The position numbers and the translations under genes are program-made. Of a stretch of DNA of 64,000 bases, positions 29,101 to 38,905 are shown piece after piece. The notes below the pieces were generated by a model that saw only the letters and a list, made by a program, of their open reading frames with translations, was not told the DNA's origin and searched no databases. Numbering within the stretch: the stretch's first letter is position 1; every line of letters begins with the position of its first letter. Origin of the DNA: Mytilisepta virgata (taxonomy: Eukaryota > Mollusca > Bivalvia > Mytilida > Mytilidae); the NCBI GenBank assembly GCA_028015205.1, contig CM051512.1, forward strand, positions 11,767,510 to 11,831,509. The letters run 5' to 3'.

Positions 29101-30466
29101 ATGGTTTATCCGGAAAAAAAATTTAAACGTGGTCGGAGAGCAGAAAAAAGGTGTAGCAAAATTTCCAAGATCCAAGATCGCTTCCTTGCTCCCGTTCTTT
29201 AAAAATCCACGGTTACTCCATAATGCTTACATTAGGTGGTCATATGCACAAGTTAAATTGTTCACGTTAAAAATCTTTTTTTTTTTGTAGGTTATGGGAA
29301 ATTGTGAGAGGATTCCTGATTACACACCCATCGGCACATTTTCTTTTGGTACCTTTGTACAAGATGGTACAGGGATGGCTGGAATTATTACAGAATGCAC
29401 ACAAAATGGATTTAAGGTAGGATCATGAAATGAATCACATTTTCTGTATACGTCAGAAAGTATTGCTCCAAAAGGGGCCCTAGTATACAACCCGACCTTA
29501 TTTAATTTTGGAAAAGTTGGGTGTTGGCACAGCAAATCATTGTCATTGGCATCATTTGTGTAATATCATGTGTTATCTTCGTTTCAAGAAAAAAAAATTC
29601 CAAAACTTTGATAAATGTGCCGTATAACAAATTTGTATTTCGACAAATTCAAAAGCTTTTACAAACATCGAACGTCTTTATGAAATTTCTCCATGTATAG
29701 ATATCAGTTGTGAAGTATTTTGGAATAACTGGAAAGCTCCTCTCGTGATGGTGTGGTCGCATTTAATTCTGGAGATCGTTGATTTCCCAGCCGGTTTAAA
29801 GCAAAGAATTTATATTTTTTTTATTTGCTGCTTCTTTGCAAAATCACGTGGCATATAGGAGTAAGGACAAAGACTTTGGAGTCAGAATAATGTGTAATGG
29901 TGGGTTGACATGTCTTTCAATGGAGTTAACTGAGAAGATATAAGGTTAAAAGTCTAGTACAGAGCAGGGTTCATATTTATATGCCGTCAAAATATTACCC
30001 CCTGAATATGCATATAATACATTTAATTGCCACTAGACATTAACATCAATACTTATATAATGTATTTGTGCAAGGATCGCGTGAAAGTAAATTGGACGCT
30101 ACTCAACATTTAGATGTGGTATTTTGTTCCGAATTTTCTGCCTTTGGAATTTTGATGATGTTTTCAGAACATTCCCCCCTTTTTTTTCCAATTCTAAAAC
30201 ATAAGATTAAGAGCCTATAACATTTCGCCAGAGAGTTTTTTACTTAACTTATATAAAGGCATACATCGCTCAGTAATTTATATAAATATTCAATAATTTC
30301 TTCCAGAATATTCTGTTATTTTAGAGGTGCTACAATGTATATTGTTTGTTTCTAATTTTAGATTGCCATTCAATTGTGTGGCCATCCAGTGGATATTAAG
30401 GAATTGAAGTCAGGAGCTGCTAATCCTCAAGAAAATGCAGACAATTATTATGTTATCAATTTTTAA
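8113..30466 (+). CDS. Secreted protein with His-rich linker and a BPSL0067/Tae4-like amidase-fold domain
   Basis: Ten exons with GT-AG junctions: 8113-8149, 19486-19518, 20756-20803, 22756-22812, 23398-23463, 25696-25770, 26800-26991, 28432-28598, 29291-29416, 30362-30466 (stop 30464). Introns 1-7 are phase 1 and introns 8-9 phase 0, and the frame stays open throughout, giving about 301 aa. Residues 1-13 form a short signal peptide (MSPTLLLIFCIAG). Residues 24-105 are the module shared with the upstream gene. Residues 106-169 are a linker with His clusters (HRHSHGHHH, NGHH) followed by Thr/Pro-rich sequence. Residues 171-301 resemble the bacterial BPSL0067 family, related to Tae4-type peptidoglycan amidases: TSCEVVTFVTALAR around a candidate nucleophile Cys173, SSWAQGVKVMGN, IPDYTPIGTF, the CGHPV motif and the terminal ENADNYYVIN. 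The position where I expect the catalytic His reads Met254, and the expected Asp reads Ile270. The start exon is the least certain part because an 11.3-kb intron follows. Family assignment is from memory of motifs. Function is unknown; secreted innate defence is one possibility. Confidence 0.7.
8428..8698 (-). mobile_element. tRNA-derived SINE, near full length (family 1)
   Basis: Read on the minus strand, a tRNA-like head starts near 8698 with GGCCTCGGTGGCCGAGTGGT and has a B-box-like GAGTTCGAATCTC. The body shared with 1-104 and 43233-43519 follows, then a tail of (CAAA)n. It lies in intron 1 of the host gene. Reading frames on either strand here are artefacts of the SINE. Confidence 0.85.
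9036..9142. repeat. Interstitial telomere-type repeat (CCCTAA)n
   Basis: About fifteen short runs of CCCTAA or close variants (CCATAA, CCTAAT) occur in 107 bp. TTAGGG is the usual telomere repeat of molluscs and vertebrates. The interruptions show an old internal tract rather than a chromosome end. Confidence 0.85.
9430..9765. repeat. Foldback repeat with two tandem hairpins
   Basis: 9611-9673 and 9676-9758 are tandem hairpins: 'ggagcgcaaaag.taatat' pairs with the A/T-rich 'ttcaatatta.tttt.tgctcc' arm around a centre containing 'ctacgcttcg'. The preceding 150 bp has related 'tgatat(t/c)gcacgg' repeats and 'tgacgtca' motifs. Probably a MITE-like element. Confidence 0.65.
10030..10200 (+). repeat. 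Dispersed repeat (family B), copy 1
   Basis: The block 'aacaggaaaggtaaacaaaa ... agagcataaaacacaaaact ... agcggtggggtttagccgg' recurs in parts at 2160-2240, 27775-27860, 28265-28385 and 32265-32450. It is probably the end of an untraced retroelement. The reading frames over this stretch have no support. Confidence 0.6.
12240..13105. repeat. Diverged subrepeats at the left edge of the 1.25-kb satellite
   Basis: 12245-12350 is a degraded copy of the satellite unit start ('catttcagcagaaacacaag'). The 12380-12740 stretch repeats short blocks with 'aaggagtaaaaaaa', 'ttgtataagtaaatttca' and 'gacaaattatgttttg' at roughly 85-100-bp spacing. Confidence 0.65.
13106..17590. repeat. 1.25-kb tandem satellite, three to four copies
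   Basis: Near-identical 67-codon open stretches recur at 13543, 14791, 16047 and 17300, giving unit lengths of 1248, 1256 and 1253 bp. The first copy lacks about 90 bp (one internal subrepeat) that copies 2-4 carry; the last copy stops at about 17590, where unrelated sequence begins. Inside each unit are 85-100-bp subrepeats built on TTTACTT....AGTAAA inverted motifs and ACTTGTACAAGT. The repeated short frames are by-products of duplication and are not supported as genes. Confidence 0.95.
19830..20115. repeat. Short interspersed palindromic tandem repeat ('ggttctaggg')
   Basis: About eight variants of 'gtcataaatggttctagg' plus 'gtagaac' occur, with the palindrome TCTAGAACGGTTCTAG at the left. 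A smaller copy lies at 3740-3800. It lies in intron 2 of the host gene. Confidence 0.75.
21285..21655 (+). pseudogene. Reverse-transcriptase element, truncated and frameshifted copy
   Basis: This segment matches the last 90 codons or so of the RT frame at 33402-33863 (the 'aactttcctattgtt' block through 'gatgatgttggacctgttc'), then the following tail. A small deletion near 21385 and base changes break the frame. It is 5'-truncated and lies in intron 3 of the host gene. Confidence 0.75.
21660..22330. repeat. Diverged tandem repeat, about 150-bp units
   Basis: Four or five units carry 'ctctataaccatatatttt' or a variant, then 'gaaaacacat.cattgac', then 'cccc' plus an A-rich end with 'ttaaatat'. 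The minus-strand frames across it come from the repeat. Confidence 0.65.
22866..23035 (-). mobile_element. Degraded SINE (family 1)
   Basis: The order of motifs (gaggaatccggagtgcc, gaaaaccac, attgacaatcc, tcggctcagccac) follows the inverted SINE at 8428-8698, with large deletions. It lies in intron 4. Confidence 0.5.
23558..23612. repeat. Perfect 23-bp inverted repeat with 9-base loop
   Basis: Arms 23558-23580 and 23590-23612 are exactly complementary; the loop is AAGTTACTA. It lies about 95 bp after the donor of exon 5, in intron 5. Confidence 0.9.
23927..23980 (-). mobile_element. Small inverted fragment of the RT-element 3' tail
   Basis: The reverse complement matches the segment at about 33930-33985 ('ggagcaggaactgcttaccc'). 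Confidence 0.7.
24590..25175. repeat. Highly diverged tandem repeat in intron 5
   Basis: Repeated wording such as 'gaaaccactgagcca', 'ggcagcaatg', 'aagatggtca' and 'taaaatcttctt' recurs about every 150 bp. The style resembles family A at 48690-49740, but I could not prove they are the same family. Confidence 0.45.
27287..27582. mobile_element. MITE with about 30-bp TIRs
   Basis: Left 'ggcctaaattaaaatattgt' is inverted at the right end ('acaatattttaatttaggcc'), with the pairing continuing into 'ttgtttgc'. The body is about 230 bp and contains 'tacctacctacctaccc'. It lies in intron 7 of the host gene. Confidence 0.75.
27869..27968. repeat. Exact tandem duplication, 50 bp x 2
   Basis: The segment starting 'aaaagggcacaaatcacaac' and ending 'ctgtatatctc' is present twice back to back with no difference, so the duplication is recent. 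Confidence 0.9.
28265..28385 (+). repeat. Dispersed repeat (family B), copy
   Basis: Contains 'ataacaggaaaggccaacaa', 'cagagcctcggacaaaaaag' and 'gatgggtactcaaacctta', in the same order as at 10030-10200 and 32265-32450. Confidence 0.6.
29745..29990 (+). mobile_element. Degraded tRNA-derived SINE (family 2)
   Basis: The order 'ctgcttctttgc', 'cacgtggcatataggagtaa', 'gtctagtacagagcagggtt' and 'catatttata' follows the complete copy at 58103-58470. It lies in intron 9 of the host gene. Confidence 0.65.
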
Positions 30467-30472
30467 AATAAA
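30467..30472 (+). promoter_or_regulatory. Poly(A) signal AATAAA just after the stop
   Basis: The hexamer begins one base after the TAA at 30464-30466, matching the tight stop/AATAAA layout of the upstream paralog. Confidence 0.5.
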
Positions 30473-31870
30473 GAGGAACAGGTTTGAAATTTACGACTTT
30501 AAAATTTGTCTGCAACTGTGCGTTAGTTTTTTGGAGGGTACATTTTTTTGCTGAAAGAAATATAAACTAAGATACACATGTATCTAATTTCCTTTGAGTT
30601 CGATGCAAATTTCAAGATATTATCCTTTATTAGTACATTGTAGCCAAAAGTTTGGAAAATCAAAAAATTATAAACCGAAACATTGAGAGCAATACTAGTA
30701 TAACTAACAAGGCCTAATCATGTAAACAACAAAAAAAATGAATACAGAGGGGATGATACATTTCCGGAGCTTGTATTTCATAAGCTGCGAAATTCCCCGT
30801 GGTAGTTCATAACAAGGCCTGTTTAGCTAAAATCCAGTTTTTTCCTCAAGTAGATGAAAACCGACTTTGACAGAATTTCAAAAAGTTTTCACATCTTAAA
30901 AAGTCTACAAGATTTATGCTATTGGTACCAACGTAAAGAGACTGAGAGAGGCACTCAGTCATTTCATTTTTTAAATCTCAAAATCACAAATGCTCTTTTA
31001 AAAGTTAATAACGTTTGTTTCTCTATGTATTGTGTACTACTTGTTTCGTGTTGAAGCCGTTGGCCCTTTAAATGACGTGAACATTGCTGATAAAAATATC
31101 GAACATTTGATAAAAACTACATACATGTATATATAATTAATTTTTAAGGATCCCAGTTGTAATCGTTGTATGTTTTATTTACCAGAATCAGAAATTCACC
31201 ATTTAGGATTTTAACATTTTCGGAAATCATGAGCACAGCTAATGAGTCGTATTAGACTAAATACGCATATTTTGTCAATCAATATTTAAACAGTAATTTT
31301 ACTACGTGTGTATTTTTGTCAGTATACTGTTCTCTTATTTCATATCAAAAATATCATTTTTTAAAGGCGGTACAATTTTGACTGAAAACAAAAATAACAG
31401 TCAAAATTCATAATTGCCCCTTTATGTTAGAAATTATAGTATATAAAATGACCTCACATAGATTCCTTAGACACTTTAGTTTTATCTGATCGGTCCTTTT
31501 TGAGTCCTGTTTAATGTCTAAACGCTGTATGTAATTTGTACGGGGACTTTTAAATCACTATATCTTTTTACAATAGTACATAACATACACATTCAAAGTC
31601 AAAATTTCCGTCATAAACCAAGTTGCCAAATTTTATTTTATTTAAACAATAACAAGAAAAGAATGCATATGGTTGCTAAATTCTCGAAATTCACACGACA
31701 AAGGGCTGCAGTTGTATATTTTGTAATTTTTTTCAAAGATAGGGTTTCAACTCCCTGAAGGAAGTTGACCTTCCCTGGATTTTGTTTACTCTTTTTAGAT
31801 CCATGAGGTCATGGAGGTTCTACAGTTCACAATATTTGAGGTTCCAAAGTTTTTGTCACGAGCGTACCTT
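30473..31870. other. Intergenic, no gene recognised
   Basis: AT-rich DNA with no convincing exon or repeat family. Confidence 0.5.
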
Positions 31871-31873
31871 ATA

Positions 31874-32147
31874 AGGTCACACCAAATTGATTTTTTTGTT
31901 CTTTGGACTTTTAATGATAAATACGTGTGAGGGGGCAAAATTTAATTTTTTTTTCTTGCGGACACAATTTGTTTCAGGCAAGGATCAACATTTTAAAATA
32001 AAATATCTTCAAAAATGAAGAATTGTGGGCGGATTTACAGCATTTTTGCAAACTAAAACGGTCAAAAAAAATTATTTTTAAATTTACAGAGTCCGAAAAA
32101 CGAAGCGGTGATATTCAAAGAACTAAAAATCAATTTGGTGTGGCCTA
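31874..32147. mobile_element. MITE with about 33-bp TIRs
   Basis: The left end (GGTCACACCAAATTGATTTT then 'tgttctttg') is inverted at the right end ('caaagaact....aatcaatttggtgtggcc'). The interior is about 200 bp and non-coding. Confidence 0.75.
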
Positions 32148-32264
32148 AATGTAAATAAAGAAATTTGAATTGTTCTTGAGGAATTTCGCATCTAACTTTA
32201 TTTCACCAGACCCTCTTTAGGCCCAAAATGGCTTCCAAAACAAGCGTAAGTGAAATTACACAAA

Positions 32265-32450
32265 CACAATGAATAACATGAAAGGTTAAAATACCAATCA
32301 ATTAACGCCAGACAGAACCTTGGACAAAACATTTACAGAAGAGCACGAACACAAACATAAACACAACTAAGAGTCATAATAGTCTGATTTAGTATCGATA
32401 CTGAACAGTGGTGGAGTAAACCCGGTTTCATGGGTACGAAACCTTACCTG
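32265..32450 (+). repeat. Dispersed repeat (family B), longest copy
   Basis: Carries 'aacatgaaaggttaaaatac', 'ccagacagaaccttggacaa', 'gaacagtggtggagtaaacc' and 'ggtttcatgggtac' in order; the end also matches 2205-2255. Confidence 0.65.
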
Positions 32451-32463
32451 TCAGCAAATGGAT

Positions 32464-32594
32464 CCTTATTCAGTTCGGAACATACAAGTAATTATACCTT
32501 ATTCAGTTCGGAACATACAAGTAATTATACCATATTCAGTTCGGAACATACAAGTAAGTATACCTTATTCAGTTCGGAACATACAAGTAATTAT
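32464..32594. repeat. 33-bp minisatellite, four copies
   Basis: The unit contains 'attcagttcggaacatacaa' plus 'gtaattatacc'. The two overlapping frames it produces (SSEHTSNYT repeats) are artefacts of the 33-bp period. Confidence 0.95.
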
Positions 32595-32656
32595 GTTTTA
32601 TATATGCTTCAATGTTAATATGTCGTTGCTGATTTTGTAACTACGTGTATCATTTA

Positions 32657-32812
32657 TTATACAGTTATTTAACAATATTGAGGGAAAAGGCCATTTTATT
32701 TGTCCCGAGACACTGACTATTTTCTCGACGCGTAGCGGAGGGAAATAGTCAATGTGTCGAGGGGACAAATAAAATGGTTATATCCCGAAATGAATGTTAA
32801 ATAACTGTTGTA
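32657..32812. mobile_element. Foldback MITE
   Basis: Two arms of about 65 bp are inverted: 'cagttatttaacaatattga...ccattttatttgtccc' and 'ggacaaataaaatgg...ttaaataactg'. The short centre contains CGACGCGTAGCGG, unusually GC-rich for this region. Confidence 0.85.
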
Positions 32813-32864
32813 TTATACCGAAACATATTCCCTGTCAATAGTTTCCAGTACTAATCAAAGGTCA

Positions 32865-33012
32865 CTATTTACGAGCCAGCATTAATTAGGTGTATGGATA
32901 TTTATTAGGTGTATGGATATTTACACAATTTACGAGCCAGCATTAATTAGTTGTATGGATATTTACACAATTTATGAGCCAGCATTAATTAGGTGTATGG
33001 ATATTTATACAG
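32865..33012. repeat. About 60-bp tandem repeat, three copies
   Basis: 'tttacgagccagcattaatt' followed by 'agg(t)tgtatggatattta' recurs three times, with one internal duplication of the 'taggtgtatggatattta' part. Confidence 0.85.
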
Positions 33013-33189
33013 TTTTTTTTGGTTCGATGACAGCCTCGAAAGGTATCATATCGCGTCTTTCAGCTCATTGAATTATAATGATTTTATTTGTAATAAACAA
33101 AGGGGATTGGATACAAGCTTTTCCAACTTATTAAGTCCTCTCCCAAATAATATGAGAAACAATTAGTAAAATCAAATAATTATAAATTG

Positions 33190-33282
33190 AAACATGGCCT
33201 TTTTCATATTGCCCTTGTTTTCAGCCGGAGACATTGGTATCGGGCCGAGGGCAAAGATAATATGAAAAAGACCATGTATTAA
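33190..33282. repeat. Small foldback element
   Basis: 'aacatggcctttttcatatt' and 'aatatgaaaaagaccatgt' are inverted around a 50-bp centre with 'gccctt...gggc' pairing. Confidence 0.7.
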
Positions 33283-34110
33283 TCTCTCCTCGCCATCTGT
33301 TTCTGTACTCATATGAAGCGGACTTCATTCAAGGGTTACTACGTGAAAACAAAAAGAAACTAGCCCAATCCTTTAATTTCACTTTTCGTTATATAGATGA
33401 TGTGTTGTCGTTAAATAACGACAAATTCCAAGACTTTCTACATCTTATCTACCCCAGTGAACTTGAAATTAAGGATACTACAGATACACCAAAGTCCGCT
33501 TCATATTTGGATTTGTTTCTTGAAATAGACTATGAGGGACGTTTGAAGACAAAACTTTATGACAAACGTGATGACTTCAACTTTCCTATTGTTAATTTTC
33601 CCTTCTTAAGTAGCAATATACCAGCATCGCCTGCATATGGCGTCTACGTTTCTCAGCTTATCCGATTTTCAAGGGCATGCGTGAGTTACCCTGACTTTCG
33701 ACAAAGAGGATTACTGCTGTCACAAAAGCTTCTTAACCAGGGTTTTATCAGGGATAAGTTGATGTCATCACTTAAGAAATTTTACGGTCGTCATCATGAA
33801 TTGATTGACCATTACAGTGTTCCAATATCTAAGATGATGTTGGACCTGTTCCCACTGTCGTAACCTTTCATGTGCCTCCTACGATTTGTGACTTCCACCG
33901 GATTGACTTTGTTGAACTTCACGACGGGTGCCGTATACGGAGCAGGAACTGCTTACCCTTCCGGAGCACCTGGGTTCACTCCTGGTTTTTATAGGAGTTC
34001 GTGTTGTTCATTGTTTTTAGTTTTCTGTGTTTATTTGTTGTGCTTGTGGTTGTTCGTTTGTCTTCCCGGGTTTGTCTGTCCAATGGATTACGTTTTATTG
34101 ATTGCTCCTT
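33283..34110 (+). mobile_element. 5'-truncated reverse-transcriptase retroelement
   Basis: An uninterrupted frame runs from about 33285 to the TAA at 33861-33863. It holds the RT catalytic motif YIDD (FTFRYIDDVLSLNN) at about 33391, then SASYLDLFLEID, KLYDKRDDFNFPIVNFPF and a C-terminal FYGRHHELIDHY region. Upstream RT motifs, any endonuclease and the 5' end are missing. 33864-34110 is the 3' tail shared with fragments at 3150, 21285 and 23927. It could be a LINE or a Penelope-like element; the fragment is too short to decide. The copy is dead by truncation, but its remaining frame is intact, so insertion is fairly recent. Confidence 0.8.
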
Positions 34111-34684
34111 AGGTATGTTTGTCCTTTTTTTTTTTTATCACATATTTTGCCACTAACAGAAATAATTTTACTGGTGAATTAGATTTTCCTGTAGTTTGAC
34201 CAGCGTCTTGCTGTTCCGCCATGATCAGACGATTATTTACAGTTGGGTGGAAGTGACGTTGGTTATGCTCACGAGAGGGCAGATAAAATGATATTGCCCC
34301 GGGGGCAAATAACATGCAGTAAATTATGCTTTTATTATACATGCAAAATGGGCGTTATGTCAATAAAATATGTGATAAAACAAAAATAGAAAATAGAATA
34401 CATGTATAAACTATCTTTGACAAAAAGCAGAATAACTATTTTTACATATAGATGAGTATATTTGTGTGTGGAAAAGGCTAAAAATAACGATTTAAAAACA
34501 TAAGTAGATTGATGAAACATACACAGAATGGTTACCTGAGAGAAAAAAAACGTATACACATACAAGAAAAAATTCGTTTGTAACCCTGTATGCTGATATT
34601 TTAAAACTCCTGGGATGATGCCTCTGCTGGTGGACCCTAGGTCCCCGAGGGTATTCGCCAACCCAGTCGTCAGACTTGTCTGAC

Positions 34685-34982
34685 ATGATTATTCATTGAT
34701 TTGTTACAGAAATTACCAGTATTTAGCAAAATTCAAAAAATATTGGAAATACTCAGGGTTCATTCCTTGTATTGCACATGGTAGATCTCCTTAGCTGAAA
34801 TCTGGCTTCCTATTTTGGTATTTTTGGTTGAGTACTTCTTGTTTAATATAAGTTTGGTTTTTGGTCTTCCAAATGTTTCGGTTTTAATGCTGCTGATGAG
34901 AGGTAACTCCTTGAAAATGCGTCGTATACAGCATAGTATAAATTTACTATATCTAATATTAGTATCTTTGGATTGTTATTTT
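34685..34982. repeat. About 300-bp dispersed repeat, solo copy
   Basis: The whole block, from 'atgattattcattgatttgt' to 'tatctttggattgtta', recurs in inverted orientation at 55298-55588, where it is inserted in a MITE. No coding capacity. Confidence 0.8.
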
Positions 34983-37796
34983 TTTTTACGTTATTGATAA
35001 CGTAAACCTATAATCCATACATGAATGTATCTGGATCCGTTGACCAAAACCTCCAGCCATTCTGGTCACCAAAGCCTGCTTAATGGTATTTGAGTGAGCA
35101 AGTATTAAATTCAAGTAAGAAAATCAGGCCTTTGGGACGTCTAGTTTATCACTATTTTGTGAATTAATGTGTCAAATAATGTATGTTTCAAGATTAGCTT
35201 TACTATATATTAATGTTTTCAGGTACTCCCTACCCATTTTGGATTGGTCTAAGGAATGAAACTTGGTTAACCAGAGATGCTTTCAGAACGTCTACAATCT
35301 GACATCTACTGAGTTTGATATGACTTTTGTTCCTTTAACTAAACAATGTGGCCGACTCAAATACAATCCACTACACCCGTAGATTCTGAAAATCGTAAAT
35401 TGTTACCCACTAAAGCGTTTTCTGTGTGAAATATAGAAAGTACCCATTATTGTCAAGTAGAAATACATGTATCAATATTACAACACATAATGAATTATTG
35501 TAAGACTAGAATTGATTCAATTAGATTATCGCCATAATCTATTTCATCGACCTAAATAAATCTTCATATTTACCTGAAACAAAGTATCGTATTCACCCGT
35601 CGGAATTTTTCGTACTTTTTCAGCAAAAAGGAAATGACACAAAGTCATTAACAACTAAGTACACAAGTGCAAAAACAATAATTCCCAGCCAGATATTTGA
35701 TGATTGTATTTCACATAAAATTAGTCTGATTCGGTGTAATAGAACATGTAAAGCATGGTAGTGGGTATGTAAGCGAACTATTTTGTTAAATCCGGTATAC
35801 TATAACATTTATAGCTCTGTAGTGGGGAAATGTCACGATTTATTCACACAAAAATATCCTTTCCCGAGAATATGATATTCGTGATCGTAATGTTAAAAAA
35901 AGAATTCTTCTGACAGTCATAATTTGCAGTGATATGCTGAATTTTTTTTCCTTGTTATGACACAAGCGGGCCGGCAGTTATCAGGTCATATGCTTTTCCA
36001 ATGGAACAACCATTCAGCCCTAATGTGTAAAATCCTTATCAGTTCTTGTGGTGCAGCAAGATGTAGACATACTAATAGATTATAAGATGGCATTTTCCAT
36101 ATCGGCCGTGTATCATACCGGACCGCGGGCTTTTAATCCGAATGTCTTCTTAACCTGCAACCCTCCCTTTTTTATTTGGACATTGCTATGTCGGGTTAGG
36201 GTCAAAATGTGCCTTCAAAAAGTTAGATTTTAAATGGAACCCCGTGGTACCGCACTTCAAACACTTCTTACGCTTTTACGGTTACATGTATTATCGAGCG
36301 AACCCAACCTACTTGGTAAGCTAGATACTTCGACATTCCTACATTCAATTTTATTATAGATCTAGAGCATGTAGAACATGGCGAGTCAAAGTCCGAAAAT
36401 TATAACATTTGTAATCCGGTGTATTGCAGGGTAATTTCCAAATCAAGAAATCCCTAAAGCATAAACTATTCCCCCACAACCATGCAATACATGTACCTCA
36501 GTCACTTTTTTATTAGAAAAAAAATCCCAACAAAATAATGAAACAAAGACGTAACAGAAGGCATTCAGGAATTTAACTTTAACGCTTCTTTTTTCCAAAT
36601 TGCCTTACAGTTTCATCGTAACTGAAATACAATTTTCCAGTAACTGGTCATTGAAAGTAGTAAATGAACAAATAGGTTTTTATTGTTATTTTAAAATGCC
36701 TGAGCAAATGGGAGACAACTCTTGCAAAACCTTACAATATAAATAAAAGAATTATTTGAAATAGATCGCATACTATCAGTTTTCATTTTACATATTATTG
36801 TTGTATCTATATTGTTTTCTACTGGTTTTGTCATTCGTCATATAAGGTATACAGATGTACTTTTATTGCCGTGGCCAGTGGTGTAGCTTGGCTCTTTACA
36901 AAGGTGAGGCAAATATTCGTTCACCTTCCAAAAGGACATGAGATGGATAAAGATTTACCTGATTTCAGGCTGTATAACACGTCTTACATTGTCCTTAGAT
37001 TCGGGTAATTATGTAGATATTTATAATGGTCATATTAAGACGGTTTTGTGTTAACTTATATTGCATTCTGAACATTATTAGTTTAATTCTAATTTCGAAG
37101 AAACACCAGATGAAACACTAATAATAAACAGATAAATTACAGAAATATAGGAAGATGGGAATATATTTATCGAGTTCCAGGTTCGAGAACTAAAAAAATA
37201 GCAGCATACTTTAATTACGAAAATTATATATATATAGTTTCTGACGACAATGTTGTGGTCCCAGATACTGTAGTACAATATACACTATCTATTTTAAAAT
37301 AAAAGGCATATTCAATTCCTAATAAGATATAGCAGATGCTACTAAATCAAACCTACTTGTTGGAATATAGACAGATATACATGGTAAATGTTAGCAATCT
37401 TCTTTTTAATAATAAAAAGAAAAGACAACAGGCAAATTGTCCCCCCCCCCCCCCGCCCTATTGTATCCGGGAAAAATCCAAGAATTTTCGTTAATGCCCA
37501 AAAGAATCTGTACATAAAAAAAAGAAACAATTAGGCACACAAAAAAAAAACAAAACGTAAATTTCTTGTGTTGATAGAATCATGTGAAACTGGCAGCAAT
37601 CAGATAATTAAATATTTATATACACATCGTATTACAGACTTGCATCATTTTTGTTGAAACGCGACAGTTACGATAAAAAAAAAAAACCGTCCGTGTTATT
37701 AGCAACGTGCAAGGAAAGAAGCGTTTTTTTGTTTATATTATCTTTTTTGAATGAACTACAAGTAAATGCTCTATTTGAAGATTAAAGGAAGTGTTT
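34983..37796. other. Intergenic, no gene recognised
   Basis: AT-rich DNA with only short frames. A poly(C) run lies at 37441-37455. The stretch holds no motif, exon pair or repeat I can support. Confidence 0.5.
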
Positions 37797-38775
37797 TTAC
37801 ATATATAAGAGAAATCGAACCCAGTTTTCACTATACATTACTTTAAAGTTCGTATTTTGAAGAAAACCTAGCTTTTTAAATTTTCCCCAGCATTTTACAT
37901 GTTTAATTGCCTTCTGCAGCTGTATTTTTAAACGACAAGGGTACAATTTACAATTTTTTATCGCAAAATGTGAAATGCTCTTCATTTAAGAACACTCAAG
38001 TCTGGACAATCTGTCTAAAACTGTGATACATCACGAACCGTCGATGGATACGATCAGGTACAATTCTTCATGTAGAGATGGTACGATCAAAAACCATAAT
38101 TTCGATGCTTTTAGTAAGAATATCGAAGGCTAATTTGCCCAGTGGTGTAACTATATACGACGTTTTTTTTTTTTTATCAAACGATTTATTTGTAGCTGAC
38201 AATATCAATATCGCACTTTTAATTTTTGCATATCGTTCAGGCGTTCTGTTAGTTAGATATGATTTCGTTTGGATTGTGACAAGGGTAAATCCAGAAAAGC
38301 GCTTCCCTCGCTTTATCGCGTTTTTTTTTTTTAAACATGAGTAAATTAATTGTGGCGTATATTACGAAATGCATTTTAAGAAAATAATATACATCTACTG
38401 AAAATATGCTGAGAATGGCATTAATATATTATAGGGGAATCGGAGGCAGCCAGCTTGTCGAATTTTCTTACTTTTCGTTTCAAGAAATATGGTCAATGGT
38501 CGTATCTTATGTTGGAATATGGCCGTATCATTGAAGTTGTTTACGACGTTTCGTGATGCATTACGGTCTTCAATATCGTCTTAGGTATACATTTTTACAG
38601 CACAATTTAGCGTTCTTAATGAAGAGCTTTTCACATTTTGCGATAAGTATGTTATATATATAAGAGTTAGATGTTTTCTTTTTTAATTCGTATCCTCGTT
38701 CCTTAAAATGCTGGGGAAAATGAAAAAAAAGGTATGTTTAAAGCAATGTACGGTGAAAACTGGGGTCAATTTTTC
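37797..38775. mobile_element. About 1-kb element with long inverted arms
   Basis: The left arm (37797-38060) and right arm (38540-38775) are inverted and diverged. Matching blocks include 'acccagttttcac', 'ttttccccagcatttta', 'tcgcaaaatgtgaaa.gctcttcat' and 'catcacgaa.cgtcg'. The centre is about 480 bp and non-coding. Confidence 0.7.
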
Positions 38776-38905
38776 TTTCATATGCAAATACAGCATTTAG
38801 TTCATTACAAAAAGTAATAATACAAATGTATAAACAAACAAAAATCGTATCCGTCGGGGTATCAACAAAAATAATCGAGTAATACGGTTGGAGTTAAATA
38901 TCTTT

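Noticed and set aside
33870..34112. 80-codon frame after the RT stop
   Set aside because: It is the element's 3' tail; truncated copies at 3150 and 21590 show no conservation of the frame.
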